Below, in pieces: positions 33,826-41,542 of a DNA stretch of 64,000 bases. The translations under genes were made by a program, and so were the position numbers. The stretch is from G963702155 sp963702155. Its GTDB lineage: Bacteria; Pseudomonadota; Alphaproteobacteria; Micavibrionales; Micavibrionaceae. The DNA lies in NCBI GenBank assembly GCA_963702155.1, contig OY969717.1:62001-126000 (forward strand), written 5' to 3'. A model generated the notes under the pieces. The model was given only the letters and a program-made list of their open reading frames with translations. It did no database searches and was not told the origin of the DNA. How positions within the stretch are numbered: the stretch's first letter is position 1; the number at the start of each line of letters is the position of its first letter.

Positions 33826-34767
33826 ATGAACCCTACAATCCAGAAAATCCGCGAGATCTGCAAAGGCGAGCTTATAGAAAACGCTCATATTGGCAAAGAA
33901 AGCTGGTTTGGCTGCGGCGGCGATGCTGATCTCCTGTTTCGCCCCGAAAGCACCGAAGACTTAGCCGAATTTCTAAAACTCTACCCATCAACACAGCCCG
34001 TTACGGTGCTCGGCGGTATGGCCAATACAATTATCCGCGATGGCGGTGTACGGGGCGCGACTGTTCAATGCTCCAAAAAATTTGGACATGTCGAAGATTA
34101 TGGCGAAGGGACGATCATCGCAGAGGCGGGCGCGCTAAACGGCACACTCGCCGCCTACGCCATGAAAAACGGTATCGGCGGTCTTGAATTTCTCTCTGGC
34201 ATCCCCGGCACAATCGGCGGTGCAACCCGTATGAATGCTGGTGCGTATGGCGCGGAAATAAAGGATGTGTTTCTTAAGCTCTATGCCCTCGACCGTTTTG
34301 GAGTTGAGCATGAGCTTGGCTCCGAAGACCTCATCATGACGTATCGCTATACCGGCCTGCCGGAAAGCAATATGATCATTACCCGCACCGTTTTAAAAGG
34401 AACGCCGGAGCCATATGAAACCATAAAGGCGCGTATAAAAGAGATTAAGAAAAAACGTAACGAAACCCAGCCCATCCGCGAACAAACCGGCGGCTCAACC
34501 TTTGCAAACCCTTCCAAGCAAGCTTTGAAAGCTGCCGATCTCCCCGAAGACACCCGCGCATGGGAAGTAGTGGAAAAGGTAGGCGGCCGCGGCCTTGAAT
34601 TCGGCGGCGCAAAAATGTCGGAGCAACATTGCAATTTTATGATCAATACAGGAAACGCAACCGCCAGCGACCTCGAAAATCTCGGCGAAGAACTCCGCAC
34701 TCGCGCGCTCCATCAACTCGGCCTTGAGCTAAAATGGGAAATAAAGAGGGTAGGGGATAAACTCTAA
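33826..34767 (+). CDS. murB: UDP-N-acetylenolpyruvoylglucosamine reductase MurB
   Basis: An FAD enzyme that reduces enolpyruvyl-UDP-GlcNAc to UDP-MurNAc. It shows SWFGCGGDADLLF, VLGGMANTIIRDGGVRGATV, GLEFLSGIPGTIGGATRMNAGAYG (outline) and the proton-donor serine in TGGSTFANP. The shorter C-terminal domain, GLEFGGAKMSEQHCNFMINTG (outline), matches the type II architecture common in alphaproteobacteria. It is 313 residues long. It follows murC by 67 bases. Its last four bases overlap the end of the convergent unknown gene on the minus strand, so the reverse-strand block abuts murB without any spacer. Confidence 0.96.
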   Translation: MNPTIQKIREICKGELIENAHIGKESWFGCGGDADLLFRPESTEDLAEFLKLYPSTQPVTVLGGMANTIIRDGGVRGATVQCSKKFGHVEDYGEGTIIAEAGALNGTLAAYAMKNGIGGLEFLSGIPGTIGGATRMNAGAYGAEIKDVFLKLYALDRFGVEHELGSEDLIMTYRYTGLPESNMIITRTVLKGTPEPYETIKARIKEIKKKRNETQPIREQTGGSTFANPSKQALKAADLPEDTRAWEVVEKVGGRGLEFGGAKMSEQHCNFMINTGNATASDLENLGEELRTRALHQLGLELKWEIKRVGDKL

Positions 34768-35219
34768 AGCTTTCTTATCTCAGGCTCATTAATGGTAATG
34801 ACATCTATAATATGATCTAAACAACAAAAACAATAATGATAATATTTACCGGGAAAATCTTCGTCTCCCCAAGTAGTTTTCTTCACAAAATCCAAATAAT
34901 TAGATTTTTTGTAGATGCGCACTAAGTGCCCTTCATATTCTTCCGTTTCACTGGATAAAGCAAAACTCTCATCTGTAACGTTATATGCAATATAAGAATT
35001 AAAATTGATTTTGTAGCATAAGCTTTGCGGTGTTATATCAATGGGTTTAGCATTATTTAGAAGAGATCTAATTCTTTCGTTGGGCTCTTCATTAGGGCTA
35101 ATTTCAAAATTTTTATCTAAAGTTTTACCTTCAGTTATTTCTAGATGAAGACTGCCATTATCGTCTTCTTGAAGACTTGTTAGAAATAGATATTTAGCTT
35201 TATTAATTTCTTTAAACAT
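34764..35219 (-). CDS. AT-rich hypothetical protein at the end of the reverse-strand block
   Basis: I do not recognise this 151-residue protein. It is acidic and aromatic with no signal peptide or membrane segment. It begins MFKEINKAKYLFLTSLQEDD and has a clustered YYHYCFCCLDHIIDVITINE near the C-terminus with three closely spaced cysteines. The look of alternating beta-strand and loop segments (YLFLTSL, SLHLEI, HLVRIY) suggests a small globular cytoplasmic protein. Base composition is clearly more AT-rich than murB or murF2. It follows the membrane-anchored MurF by ten bases in the same direction, and its end overlaps murB by four bases. It may have travelled with the reverse-strand block. 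Confidence 0.6.
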   Translation of the reverse strand: MFKEINKAKYLFLTSLQEDDNGSLHLEITEGKTLDKNFEISPNEEPNERIRSLLNNAKPIDITPQSLCYKINFNSYIAYNVTDESFALSSETEEYEGHLVRIYKKSNYLDFVKKTTWGDEDFPGKYYHYCFCCLDHIIDVITINEPEIRKL

Positions 35220-35229
35220 AAATTAAAAC

Positions 35230-36858
35230 CTAAAGCTTCGGCACGCGCTCATATATATCGGGCAGATCATTCTCAATCAAAATGACATCACGATCGGTTT
35301 TGTTTTTCTCTATCCACGCTGATGCATTCTTAAATGTATCAACCTCAATAAACTCTTTGCCGCCGCCACTCTCTTTAAAACCTTCTTTAAATGTTGGTAT
35401 GCGTTTTGGCGAAACGGCCAAAACCACATCGCAAACCTCCCCCGCATATTTACCGATATTTTTGTGAAGCTCATCATGTGCCGCGCCCATTTCCACCATC
35501 CCTGGCGTAATTAAAATCTTACGCTTGTTCTTGCCTATCAATTCCAGCAAATCAAGCGCCGACCGAAATCCTAGCGGGTTGGAATTATACGCATCATCAA
35601 TAATAACGCGCCCATCTGGCTGTTTTTTAACTTCTAAACGATGGCGGATTTGCGGCAACGTCCTAAACGCGGCATGTATATTTTCAATTGGAATACCAAG
35701 CTCTGACGCGGTAGCAAACGCCAGAACCAGATTATGTCCGTGATGAAGTCCATATAGGGGCGCTTCGATAGAATGCGTGGTCCCGCTCCATGTAAAACGA
35801 ACCTCTAAACCTTTTTCACGCTGGTATATGCCTTGTATTTGCAAATCTTTATCTTCCAGATAGGATGGTCCGTCACTTGGTTTTGAAATCGCAGAAGATT
35901 CCCCGCATACGGTAAACATGTCTCTATGCAGGTCTTTTAGAGATCGCGATTCTTCAAAACGTAACGTACGCTCATGAACAATGACATGCCCATCTTTTTG
36001 AATAACCGCTTCGGCTAATTCATACTTTGTGCGCGCAACTGTATTTAAATCTTTAAACCGCTCATAATGCGCGTGTCCTATAGCCGTAATAACGCCAACA
36101 TTTGGCGGTGTTAAACGGCACAAACGATCAATTGAGCCAAGGCCGTATGCCCCCATCTCAACCACAAAAAACCTGTGCGAATCTAGTAGATCCTCACGAA
36201 TAATCCGCGTTATACCCATCGGAGTATTAACACTGCCCGGTGTAATAAGGGTCGGCGCATGGCTTTTTAAAATATGCCCCAAAATATGCTTAACGGACGT
36301 TTTCCCAAACGAACCCGTAATCCCGATCACTATAGGGTTGAGCGCCATGACCTTATTATGTGCCTCTTGCCAATAAGTTTGCTGAATACTTTTTTCAATC
36401 GAACCTTGAAGCGCGTTTACGATAATTAACGAAAATGGCGCCACATGAATAAGAACAAGCCAGTTCCACGGCACCAATCCTCCCATAAAAAATGGAAAAC
36501 CCAAGACCGCCATAGCAATAAAAGCCGGAACATAAATCCGCTTTGTCCGCGCCGTCATGGCAAGTTTTTTCTTCGCATCCTTTCGCGGGTCAGGTTCAAA
36601 AAACGCAATCAGGGAAAACCCTATAAAAATCAGGAAATAGGCAAACACCGGCGGAATGAAATAGATGGCCACCGCAGATCCAAGCAAAACAAAACTCATC
36701 TTTTTATCAAAGACTTTATAATGCGCCATCCATTGTATAAGACGCGCACCATCATATTCTTCTTGTTGCATAGCGTGCATATAGGTCAGCAAACGCTTAC
36801 CAATAAATGCAAGATAGGCGATATAAACAATAAAAATAGCGTAGGTTTCAAAAAACAT
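35230..36858 (-). CDS. Membrane-anchored MurF-type Mur ligase (probable functional D-Ala-D-Ala adding enzyme)
   Basis: A 542-residue protein. Residues 1-150 contain about four or five hydrophobic helices (FETYAIFIVYIAYLAFIG, FVLLGSAVAIYFIPPVFAYF, FIAMAVLGFPFFMGGLVPW and the next) instead of the soluble UDP-binding domain of classical MurF. A complete ligase core follows: ATP loop IGITGSFGKTSVKHIL at residues 178-193, VEMGAYGLGSIDRL, TAIGHAHYERF with the metal-binding His, YGLHHGHNLVLAF, RLEVKKQPDGRVIIDDAYNS with NP, and a final VILIENDLP. These are the MurF features lost from the homologue at 25223. An ATG at 36858 is preferred over the TTG at 36894, which overlaps the hydrolase gene. Similar membrane-fused ligases occur in candidate-phyla bacteria, so acquisition by transfer is possible. 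Confidence 0.85.
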   Translation of the reverse strand: MFFETYAIFIVYIAYLAFIGKRLLTYMHAMQQEEYDGARLIQWMAHYKVFDKKMSFVLLGSAVAIYFIPPVFAYFLIFIGFSLIAFFEPDPRKDAKKKLAMTARTKRIYVPAFIAMAVLGFPFFMGGLVPWNWLVLIHVAPFSLIIVNALQGSIEKSIQQTYWQEAHNKVMALNPIVIGITGSFGKTSVKHILGHILKSHAPTLITPGSVNTPMGITRIIREDLLDSHRFFVVEMGAYGLGSIDRLCRLTPPNVGVITAIGHAHYERFKDLNTVARTKYELAEAVIQKDGHVIVHERTLRFEESRSLKDLHRDMFTVCGESSAISKPSDGPSYLEDKDLQIQGIYQREKGLEVRFTWSGTTHSIEAPLYGLHHGHNLVLAFATASELGIPIENIHAAFRTLPQIRHRLEVKKQPDGRVIIDDAYNSNPLGFRSALDLLELIGKNKRKILITPGMVEMGAAHDELHKNIGKYAGEVCDVVLAVSPKRIPTFKEGFKESGGGKEFIEVDTFKNASAWIEKNKTDRDVILIENDLPDIYERVPKL

Positions 36859-36862
36859 ATTT

Positions 36863-37666
36863 TTAAAAATCCGATAAAGAAATGGTTTTAACAAAACGAT
36901 TGAGAAGGTTTACAACCTGATGGCGTCCTTTTCCTAAAACACTATAATGATCTTGCCCGTCTAGGGAAACCATTTCTGAACTAGGAATAAGGTGTGCCAA
37001 ACGCTTGCCGATTTCGGGCGGTGTTTCGGTGTCGTTTGTGCCATAAATCAAAAGTGTGGGGCAGGCTACTTTGCTTGCCGCTATGCTTAAGTCCTCGTTC
37101 ACTGTTTTAACAAAAATCGCGCGCATTGGCCCCGCGCTTTTAAAATCCGCACTGCCAAATTTTGATTTAAGCCACGCCTCGCTGATTAAGCGCAACGGGA
37201 CGAGTTGTTTCATAGACTTATATGCATAAATTTTGGCTTTTATATAAAGATGAGTATGAACAGGGCGTTTACGCTTTAATCCTGCCCCCGCAATAAGGGC
37301 CATCCCTTTAATAAGGTGCGGATATTTTGCCGCAATTTGTATCCCGACCCTGCATCCAAAAGAATGCCCGACCCATATAATGGGTTTCGTGGTTTTGTCT
37401 TTTATAAACGCAGCCATAATATCCGCATAATCTTCGGTATCCCAAACAGTTTCAGGTACGGGTGAAGCCCCCATGCCTGGTAAATCAACGGCATAATGCT
37501 CTGCGCTTACAGGCAGGCTATTAATCATATCTAAAAACGAAGCATGGCTTTGCCCCCACCCATGTGCCCAGATAAAAACATGTCCGTCGTGCACACCTTT
37601 ACGTATAAAATGAATCCGCGAACGATCATAATTTTCGCTTAATTTCTCCGCGCTATCCTCTTTCAT
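36863..37666 (-). CDS. Alpha/beta-hydrolase, first gene of the reverse-strand block
   Basis: A serine hydrolase of about 267 residues with VFIWAHGWGQSHASF (oxyanion hole), VDLPGMGASPVPE, nucleophile elbow VGHSFGCRVGIQIA, catalytic Asp in LLIYGTNDTETPP, and catalytic His in LDGQDHYSVLG. The frame is open to a TTG at 37774, which would overlap the ddl start on the other strand. The ATG at 37666 begins just before the hydrolase fold and is the safer choice. No signal peptide is seen with this start. It is followed four bases later by the membrane-anchored MurF. The substrate is unknown; its linkage to a peptidoglycan ligase suggests a role in precursor or undecaprenyl metabolism, which is inference only. 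Confidence 0.83.
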   Translation of the reverse strand: MKEDSAEKLSENYDRSRIHFIRKGVHDGHVFIWAHGWGQSHASFLDMINSLPVSAEHYAVDLPGMGASPVPETVWDTEDYADIMAAFIKDKTTKPIIWVGHSFGCRVGIQIAAKYPHLIKGMALIAGAGLKRKRPVHTHLYIKAKIYAYKSMKQLVPLRLISEAWLKSKFGSADFKSAGPMRAIFVKTVNEDLSIAASKVACPTLLIYGTNDTETPPEIGKRLAHLIPSSEMVSLDGQDHYSVLGKGRHQVVNLLNRFVKTISLSDF

Positions 37667-37760
37667 TCCGGCGTCTTTCGTGCTTAAATTAAATATATGA
37701 ATATTCCACCGCGCAATGTCCCCTTTTGCGCTATTTAATAAACCAAGGCTTCTAACATAA

Positions 37761-38981
37761 ATGTCAAATAACAAAAAAACAATTGCAGTATTCTTTGGTG
37801 GTAAATCACCTGAACATGATGTCAGTATCGTTTCTGGCCTTCAAGTCCTAAACGCTATTGATACAACGCTTTATAATGTGTTTCCGGTATATGTCACAAC
37901 AGATGGTAAATGGCTAACGGGTGACCTACTTAAGGATCGCGGCAATTATATGCTTTCCCGCGAAGATGTCGCACAATGTGATGAGGTTACACTTCGTTTC
38001 GGCGCTAAAATACCGACATTGGTCTCGACAAAATCCAGCCTGTTTTCCAAAAATAAAACCTTCGAATTTGATATCGCATTCCCTGTATTCCACGGCCTGT
38101 ACGGTGAAGACGGAAATATGCAAGGCGTATTTGAAACTGCAGGCGCCGCTTATGTGGGTCCCCGCACGATGGCATCATCGATTTTGATGGATAAAAAAAT
38201 TACAAAATACATGCTTGCCGCACTTGATATTCCTTATTTGCCTTACGCTATTATAAATCAGCCGGGCGAGGGGTATTTAATAAATCATAAAACACTAGAA
38301 CATCTTACCAAAGATTTAAAATGGCCGCTTATTGTAAAGCCTGTCCATTTGGGTAGCTCGATAGGCGTTGCAAAAGTAAACGACATTAAGGAACTGGGCA
38401 TGGCATTACCCGCGATATTCTCGGTCGATAACGCCGCCATTGTTGAACCGTTTGTCGAAAACCTTGTCGAATATAATATTGCTGTTTCCAAGATCGGCAC
38501 AGGCGGCACTATTTTATCTGCGATTGAGCGCCCTAAAAACCATGAAGAGCTACTAGATTTCAAAACCAAATATTTATCCGGTGGCGATGGCGGTAAAAAC
38601 GGCAAGGCTGGTACAAAATCGGCGGGTACAATTTCCCAAGGTATGCTCTCTTTAACGCGCGAACTTAACCCCGATTTACCCCAAGAAACCAAAGAAAAAA
38701 TTAAAGATTGGTCACGCCGAATTTTTAATGCCCTTGATGGGGCAGGCGCGCCGCGTATTGATTATATTTCTAATGGTAGCACCGGTGAAATATGGTTGAA
38801 TGAAGTAAATCCTATGCCTGGTTCTGTTGGCTACTTTCTATGGGAGGCCGCGCCAGACCCGCTTTTATTTACCGAATTTTTAAGTTTTCTTATTGATGAA
38901 TCCACGGTCGAATCCAGAAAAACAACCCTCGACAAAGACCCCGTCCCATTAGACGCACAGCTCTTCAAACGTAAAACATAA
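37761..38981 (+). CDS. ddl: D-alanine:D-alanine ligase
   Basis: An ATP-grasp enzyme that makes the D-Ala-D-Ala used by the MurF step. It shows VFFGGKSPEHDVSIVSGLQV at the N-terminus, FHGLYGEDGNMQGVFE, YVGPRTMASSILMDKKITK, VKPVHLGSSIGVAKV and the metal/substrate loop EVNPMPGSVGYFLWE. It has 406 residues, longer than the 300-residue DdlB type: an insert around residues 270-300 (KYLSGGDGGKNGKAGTKSAG) and a longer N-terminal lid resemble the DdlA/VanA size class. It diverges from the reverse-strand hydrolase with almost no spacer, so its promoter must lie within that gene's 5' region. Confidence 0.95.
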   Translation: MSNNKKTIAVFFGGKSPEHDVSIVSGLQVLNAIDTTLYNVFPVYVTTDGKWLTGDLLKDRGNYMLSREDVAQCDEVTLRFGAKIPTLVSTKSSLFSKNKTFEFDIAFPVFHGLYGEDGNMQGVFETAGAAYVGPRTMASSILMDKKITKYMLAALDIPYLPYAIINQPGEGYLINHKTLEHLTKDLKWPLIVKPVHLGSSIGVAKVNDIKELGMALPAIFSVDNAAIVEPFVENLVEYNIAVSKIGTGGTILSAIERPKNHEELLDFKTKYLSGGDGGKNGKAGTKSAGTISQGMLSLTRELNPDLPQETKEKIKDWSRRIFNALDGAGAPRIDYISNGSTGEIWLNEVNPMPGSVGYFLWEAAPDPLLFTEFLSFLIDESTVESRKTTLDKDPVPLDAQLFKRKT

Positions 38982-39000
38982 CAAATTATTATATAGCGCC

Positions 39001-39939
39001 ATGGCCCTGTTCAAATCGGCATATTTAAGAAAAAACAAAAGCGCCAGTCGCCGTAAAAAAAATCGGCCTGTAGCGAACAAAAGACGGCAAGGGAAGCTCG
39101 CCGTTATCATACCGTGGTGTCGTCGTTTTGGCATGATCATGGGTGTTCTGATTTTTGGCATATGGATGACATCGTGGTTTTTTATAAGCGGCGCAGCGCA
39201 GAGCACCGCCGAATGGGCGCATGATAAAGCTATGGAAACCAGTGTTGATATGGGGTTTACGCTTGAGAATATAATGCTTGAGGGGCGTACACATGCTGAC
39301 CCTGCGATTGTCATGGCAATTATAAATATGCAGAAAAGCGATCCGATTTTATCTTTTAATCCTGCCGAAGCCAAAGAACAGATCGAGCGCATATCATGGG
39401 TGCGTGAAGCTCAGGTTGAGCGCCGCCTGCCGGATACAATTTATATTAAATTGAACGAACGCAGACCACTCGCTCTGTGGCAGGTGGACAATCAAATTTT
39501 TTTGTTGGATGAACACGGTGATAAAATCTCTACAACGGGCGTATCGCGGTTCAAGAATTTGATAAAAGTAAGTGGTCTGAATGCCCCTGCTCATGCCTCT
39601 CACATAATAAAAGATATTAATGCACTAACCGATCTGAAACCGCACATAAAAGAAGCAATACGCATTAGTGATCGCCGTTGGAACCTTAAAACAAATGCCG
39701 GCACAATTATTTACTTGCCGGAGAAAAATGCTGATATTGCTTTAAAGCGGCTGGTTGATGCGCAAAAAAGCGATAAAATTCTGGATGCTCGTTTTATAAG
39801 CCTTGATCTTCGCCCTTCTGACCGTATTATAACCAAAGCGCCTTCAGGGCAGGCAGATGGTGATGTAACCATGTCATCCTCACAATCACAAAAGACATCT
39901 GATAAGCAAAAAACAAATGCCTTAGGCAATCCGATCTAA
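39001..39939 (+). CDS. ftsQ: Cell division protein FtsQ
   Basis: A bitopic divisome protein of 312 residues. It has a very basic cytoplasmic N-terminus (RKNKSASRRKKNRPVANKRR), one membrane helix (FGMIMGVLIFGIWMTSWFF), then the POTRA domain with FTLENIMLEGRTHADPAIVM, LSFNPAEAKEQIERISWVRE and VERRLPDTIYIKLNERRPLALW (outline), followed by the FtsQ beta domain ending near LDLRPSDRI. FtsQ recruits FtsL/FtsB. The last 40 residues are Ser/Gln/Lys-rich and likely disordered. It lies 19 bases after ddl and 17 before ftsA, the standard order. Confidence 0.94.
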   Translation: MALFKSAYLRKNKSASRRKKNRPVANKRRQGKLAVIIPWCRRFGMIMGVLIFGIWMTSWFFISGAAQSTAEWAHDKAMETSVDMGFTLENIMLEGRTHADPAIVMAIINMQKSDPILSFNPAEAKEQIERISWVREAQVERRLPDTIYIKLNERRPLALWQVDNQIFLLDEHGDKISTTGVSRFKNLIKVSGLNAPAHASHIIKDINALTDLKPHIKEAIRISDRRWNLKTNAGTIIYLPEKNADIALKRLVDAQKSDKILDARFISLDLRPSDRIITKAPSGQADGDVTMSSSQSQKTSDKQKTNALGNPI

Positions 39940-39956
39940 AATTTAACGGAAACAAA

Positions 39957-41225
39957 ATGAAACAAAAACACAGACCCAAAGGCTCGCTGCTCGCCGCACT
40001 GGATATAGGATCCAGCAAAATTGCCTGTTTTATCGGGCGTATTTTGGATGATAGGGGCACATTTGAGGTTTTAGGTGTTGGGCATCATGTTTCAAAAGGC
40101 ATAAAATACGGCACTATCGTAGATTTGGATCAGGCCGAAAGCGCCATTCGTCAGACCGTGCATTCTGCTGAAAATATGGCCGCAGATATAATGAAAGGCT
40201 ACCCTTTAAGAGAAATTATCGTAAACCTCCCCGGTACACATAGCGTATCCCACGCACACGCCATTGATATTCAGGTATCCGGGCATGATATAACGGATAA
40301 CGACGTACGGCGCGCTCTTTCCCGCGCGCAAGAGCAGGTCGTAAGTAACGAATATGAATTAATCCATACAATTCCCACTTCTTTCCGTATTGACGGGCGG
40401 GAGGGGATTCGCGACCCGCGCGGCCTTCACGGTCAATCCATGAATGTTGATATTCATATGATAGCCGGCGAATTAAGTGCAATGCGTAATATCGGCACCT
40501 GTATTGGCCGCTCTCATCTTGATGTAACGGCTATGTGCGCCTCTTCTTATGCTGCCGGTTTGGCGACTTTGGTTGAAGATGAAATGGATTTGGGCGCAAC
40601 CGTTATTGATATGGGCGGGGGCGTAACATCATTTGCAGTCTTTCAAAATGGTAACGTCATTTATACGGATTCTGTTACCATCGGCGGACACCATGTAACA
40701 TCTGATATCGCCAAGGAGTTAACAACATCTTTGGCTGATGCTGAACGCTTGAAGGCGCTATACGGCAGCGCAATGGCATCTGGAACGGATGAAAGCGAAC
40801 TGATTGATGTCCCGCGCTTGGGCGAGCGCGATAATCATGAGCCAAACCATGTGCCGCGTTCTATATTGGTAGGCATTATCCAGCCGCGTATGGAAGAAAT
40901 TTTTGAAATGATCCGCTCAAAACTAAGCGATAGCGGTTTAGGCCATAATTTGGGGCGGCGCGTTGTTTTAACCGGCGGCGCATCGCAAATTCCAGGTATC
41001 CGCGAGTTGGTCGGACATGTCATGGATAAACAGGTGCGTTTGGGGCGTCCTATTCGTATGGGCGGCCTGCCCGATGCGGTATCCGGCCCCGCTTTTGCAA
41101 CCACCGCCGGATTGTTGACCTATCTCTCAGAGCGTTCAGATGAAATGCCCGCCGAAATTATGGCACAAGTCGAACCAGGAAGCTTGTGGGAGCGTGTAAA
41201 ATATTGGGTGCATGAAAACTGGTAG
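39957..41225 (+). CDS. ftsA: Cell division protein FtsA
   Basis: An actin-like ATPase of 422 residues that anchors FtsZ to the membrane. It shows phosphate loop 1 LDIGSSKIACFIGR, the 1C domain (HSVSHAHAIDIQVSGHDI), phosphate loop 2 VIDMGGGVTSFAVF, adenosine motif VLTGGASQIPGIREL and the C-terminal amphipathic helix SLWERVKYWVHENW that binds the membrane. It follows ftsQ closely. A gap of 317 bases to the ftsZ start follows, long for a dcw cluster, and carries regulatory sequence of its own. Confidence 0.97.
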   Translation: MKQKHRPKGSLLAALDIGSSKIACFIGRILDDRGTFEVLGVGHHVSKGIKYGTIVDLDQAESAIRQTVHSAENMAADIMKGYPLREIIVNLPGTHSVSHAHAIDIQVSGHDITDNDVRRALSRAQEQVVSNEYELIHTIPTSFRIDGREGIRDPRGLHGQSMNVDIHMIAGELSAMRNIGTCIGRSHLDVTAMCASSYAAGLATLVEDEMDLGATVIDMGGGVTSFAVFQNGNVIYTDSVTIGGHHVTSDIAKELTTSLADAERLKALYGSAMASGTDESELIDVPRLGERDNHEPNHVPRSILVGIIQPRMEEIFEMIRSKLSDSGLGHNLGRRVVLTGGASQIPGIRELVGHVMDKQVRLGRPIRMGGLPDAVSGPAFATTAGLLTYLSERSDEMPAEIMAQVEPGSLWERVKYWVHENW

Positions 41226-41259
41226 CACTTAATAAAGATATCCCTTAAACCTCACAAAC

Positions 41260-41268
41260 TTATCCACA
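41260..41268 (+). promoter_or_regulatory. Perfect DnaA box upstream of ftsZ
   Basis: TTATCCACA, the exact consensus DnaA-binding nonamer, lies four bases upstream of a TTGACA hexamer in the ftsA-ftsZ gap. In Caulobacter DnaA is known to activate ftsZ transcription, so this is a plausible cell-cycle control site. Only one perfect box was found here, which does not make an origin. Confidence 0.6.
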
Positions 41269-41272
41269 GAAT

Positions 41273-41300
41273 TTGACAACTGTTTAAAAAGTCTTAAATA
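41273..41300 (+). promoter_or_regulatory. Sigma70-like promoter for ftsZ
   Basis: TTGACA (41273-41278), 16 bases, then TAAATA (41295-41300). The -35 is a perfect consensus and the -10 has reasonable similarity (TATAAT). Transcription would begin about 235 bases before the ftsZ ATG, leaving a long leader. Two GANTC sites (41327-41331 and 41336-41340) lie just downstream, and a third lies at 41485-41489. Confidence 0.5.
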
Positions 41301-41479
41301 TAGATGTTACGGGTATGGCAAAATATGAATCGAAAGAGTCGTTTAGTACCTTGTTTTAAGTTTTTTGATTGATGCCTATACACAATTTATCTGCAAATTT
41401 TTCATCAAACTCTGTGTACACCTTCAATTTTCCTCTTTTCTGCGTGCCAAATCTTACTTAAACTAACAATCAATCATCT

Positions 41480-41496
41480 GGCACGATTCATGTGCC
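41480..41496. repeat. GGCAC/GTGCC inverted repeat with a GANTC site in its loop
   Basis: GGCAC (41480-41484), seven bases containing GATTC, then GTGCC (41492-41496), 47 bases before the ftsZ start. A third half-site, GTGCC, lies about 36 bases upstream near 41443. The rest of the 41226-41542 gap is AT-rich with no further structure that I can see. The repeat could be an operator or a leader hairpin. Confidence 0.4.
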
Positions 41497-41542
41497 GCTC
41501 TTGAAATTATATGTCCACACCCATCAGAGGCAACAAAAACCC

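Noticed and set aside
41283..41298. CtrA site in the ftsZ promoter (TTAA-N6-TTAA)
   Set aside because: Spacing is six rather than seven bases and the sequence is simply A/T-rich.
41479..41496. Sigma54 promoter before ftsZ (TGGCAC)
   Set aside because: The -24-like TGGCAC is present but no GC lies at the required ten-base spacing after GG; the bases fit an inverted repeat better.
41226..41542. Replication origin in the ftsA-ftsZ gap
   Set aside because: Only one perfect DnaA box, no cluster of boxes and no origin-linked genes nearby.
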